Positions 63,901 to 64,000 of a DNA stretch of 64,000 bases are shown in pieces. The notes under the pieces were generated by a model. It did not search any database, was not told where the DNA came from, and saw only the letters and a list, made by a program, of their open reading frames with translations. Within the stretch, counting starts at the first letter, position 1. Every line of letters starts with the position of its first letter. Source of the stretch: Mycobacterium sp. GA-2829 (GTDB lineage: Bacteria; Actinomycetota; Actinomycetes; Mycobacteriales; Mycobacteriaceae); NCBI RefSeq assembly GCF_001499965.1, contig NZ_LQIT01000007.1:1-64000 (forward strand), read 5' to 3'. A program made the translations under genes and the position numbers.

Positions 63901-64000
63901 TCTTCGCCAGTGGGCTCTTCCTCCGCGGGCTCTTCGTCGACCGGCTCTTCGCCCTCGAGGTCGTCGTCTTCGGCGTCGTCGTCGCCCGATTCGACGTCTT
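60981..64000 (-). CDS. Large surface protein with beta-propeller repeats, partial
   Basis: At least 1006 residues; the N-terminus lies beyond the right edge, since the frame stays open to base 64000. In order from the edge: an Asp/Glu/Pro-rich linker of about 125 residues, a segment FVSNVLSWMGINPQGATNGPSVPAQNPTIWAVLAWLRREIDYTFFNRSP found in mycobacterial surface proteins, a VCBS/cadherin-like domain (GRVIVDPRTGAFTYQPSAEF), and about 14 beta-propeller-like repeats (TVVVIDTVTGKQIGDPVT, then a L-R-F-S-A-D-G-T-R-A-Y strand) to the C-terminus. It should be exported and surface-exposed; no catalytic motif is seen. An internal GTG at 63614 is not a credible start. Confidence 0.85.
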   Translation of the reverse strand, partial: DVESGDDDAEDDDLEGEEPVDEEPAEEEPTGEEPADAAVVETEPADDRGETSSAKDDEAPAEPSTPAQPAPQPVTTAPASDEDDTVVDQPADDSSPTDAAPTGAAEAAALVTGAASRSAVSHTFSPAPVTQTLTAPANAVRGFVSNVLSWMGINPQGATNGPSVPAQNPTIWAVLAWLRREIDYTFFNRSPHLSPALMGQTTNGALLGDLFGSDFHGQPLTYSGTGETPRGRVIVDPRTGAFTYQPSAEFAQTGGVDRFVVTASNTSAYRLGGVAGAIQNVLHRGAQILGLAQPDTVRKVVEVTVVTGGPTVIAEVRVIGEAQDSVLTSADGTRTYRMLEDYDDSTGTATTTVVIVDTVTGKQIGDPVTVDGRPGELSLSPHGALVVHTAQQTDRATGTSTTTVVIIDARAGGAVTAPVSLEGERAGVLQWSEDGDIVFQAAKVFDPTARTWSTSVYVFGADGLVVADPITVSGLPVWNRGTILADSTFEFNDAGTRAYLTTHNLGSGVDATTPEKTWVSVIDTATWTLVGDPVLVDGKPSGPLVFSLDDTRLIRVTTVDVYFTGTSKATVAVLDAVTGQLIGDPVTLDGYALTDPANDDAIPVVRFSPDGTRAYVSTNVWDPVTFDETTQISVFDVASGSFIGTPIVLQGRGRGSLQFAEQTPDRLYQRVVTRFATDDQPARVEVAVIDAVTGTVIGTVSATGVDERNPLQFNADGSHAILTTIHPSSQTHGTGTTMLTVIDTATGTQVGDALTLVGEPSGGVLRFSADDTRAYLTLTEHDLATDKWYRHVVVLNAEDGTLIGSTALLGHSVGAAQFSDDGTRLYVTTDQVVAVFDASTGDLLGTAAFDGTPLGRMMFSGRTGDVGYLTVTKEDPKTDSPTTTVVVIDSVAGGVLGEWETLSGSATGAPVFSTDGTRAYRLVTVHHPKAGTSTTVVATYDTGTGNLVGLPFAIGGLAKGPLTLSADGTRLELAVARLDPFTGSFVTNVITLNTGAQVADPAVQT

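Overview
The window is high-GC actinobacterial DNA. It looks like a chromosome segment of a rapid-growing Mycobacterium (Mycolicibacterium): there is an MmpL/RND lipid transporter, an Rv1733c-like membrane protein, a PknE/PknD-type receptor kinase, a DUF4185 (D-arabinan hydrolase-type) secreted protein, and a block (TldE-TldD, CbiQ-type T component, fused membrane/double-ATPase protein, MarR) ordered as I recall it around M. tuberculosis Rv2314c-Rv2327. The species cannot be fixed from sequence reading alone.

Layout. 1-7.7 kb: an MBL-fold hydrolase end, an MmyB-type regulator divergent from an SDR, a SABATH-type methyltransferase, a GlxA-type regulator divergent from a DJ-1/PfpI protein, a small partner gene, a second divergent oxidoreductase pair and a secreted protein. 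7.8-13.9 kb: one tightly overlapped operon encoding an oligopeptide-type ABC importer (lipoprotein, two permeases, a fused double ATPase), an SDR, and a 117-residue protein built entirely of triplets and ending in twelve X-X-Cys units. This is the most unusual gene of the window. 13.9-31 kb: conserved housekeeping and envelope genes (DUF4185, CsbD-like and coiled-coil stress proteins behind possible SigF promoters, receptor kinase, MmpL, Tex, GreA-like factor with a 34-residue follower, D-amino acid dehydrogenase, Rv1733c-like protein, USP, a transglycosylase-DUF1460 lipoprotein, an acidic secreted protein).

31.3-51.8 kb is accessory and partly decayed: P450/TetR pair, relics of an AraC regulator and a histidine kinase, a frameshifted PucR-type activator, DJ-1 plus membrane protein, a zinc alcohol dehydrogenase cut by a TAC-to-TAA change, and a metal (copper-type) cassette (His-rich membrane protein, CPH-type P1B ATPase, HMA chaperone, SHOCT protein, FMN-barrel protein, two-component system, DUF305 lipoprotein) with a CsoR-like operator and a shared 11-bp-phased direct repeat in front of both the response regulator and DUF305 genes. 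Two relics of the same MazEF locus lie at 40.1 and 47.9 kb. A 44-bp copy of the 3' half of the tRNA(CAT) gene at 51.8 kb lies at 47.8 kb. The two bracket a 4-kb insert (MazEF relic, TetR, alpha/beta hydrolase, Baeyer-Villiger-type monooxygenase), the expected footprint of tRNA-targeted integration.

51.8-64 kb returns to conserved chromosome: a TIGR02206 membrane protein with an AhpD-like protein, TldE/TldD, an ECF-type transporter, an MarR/MFS pair with a palindromic operator, and a very large beta-propeller surface protein that runs off the right edge.
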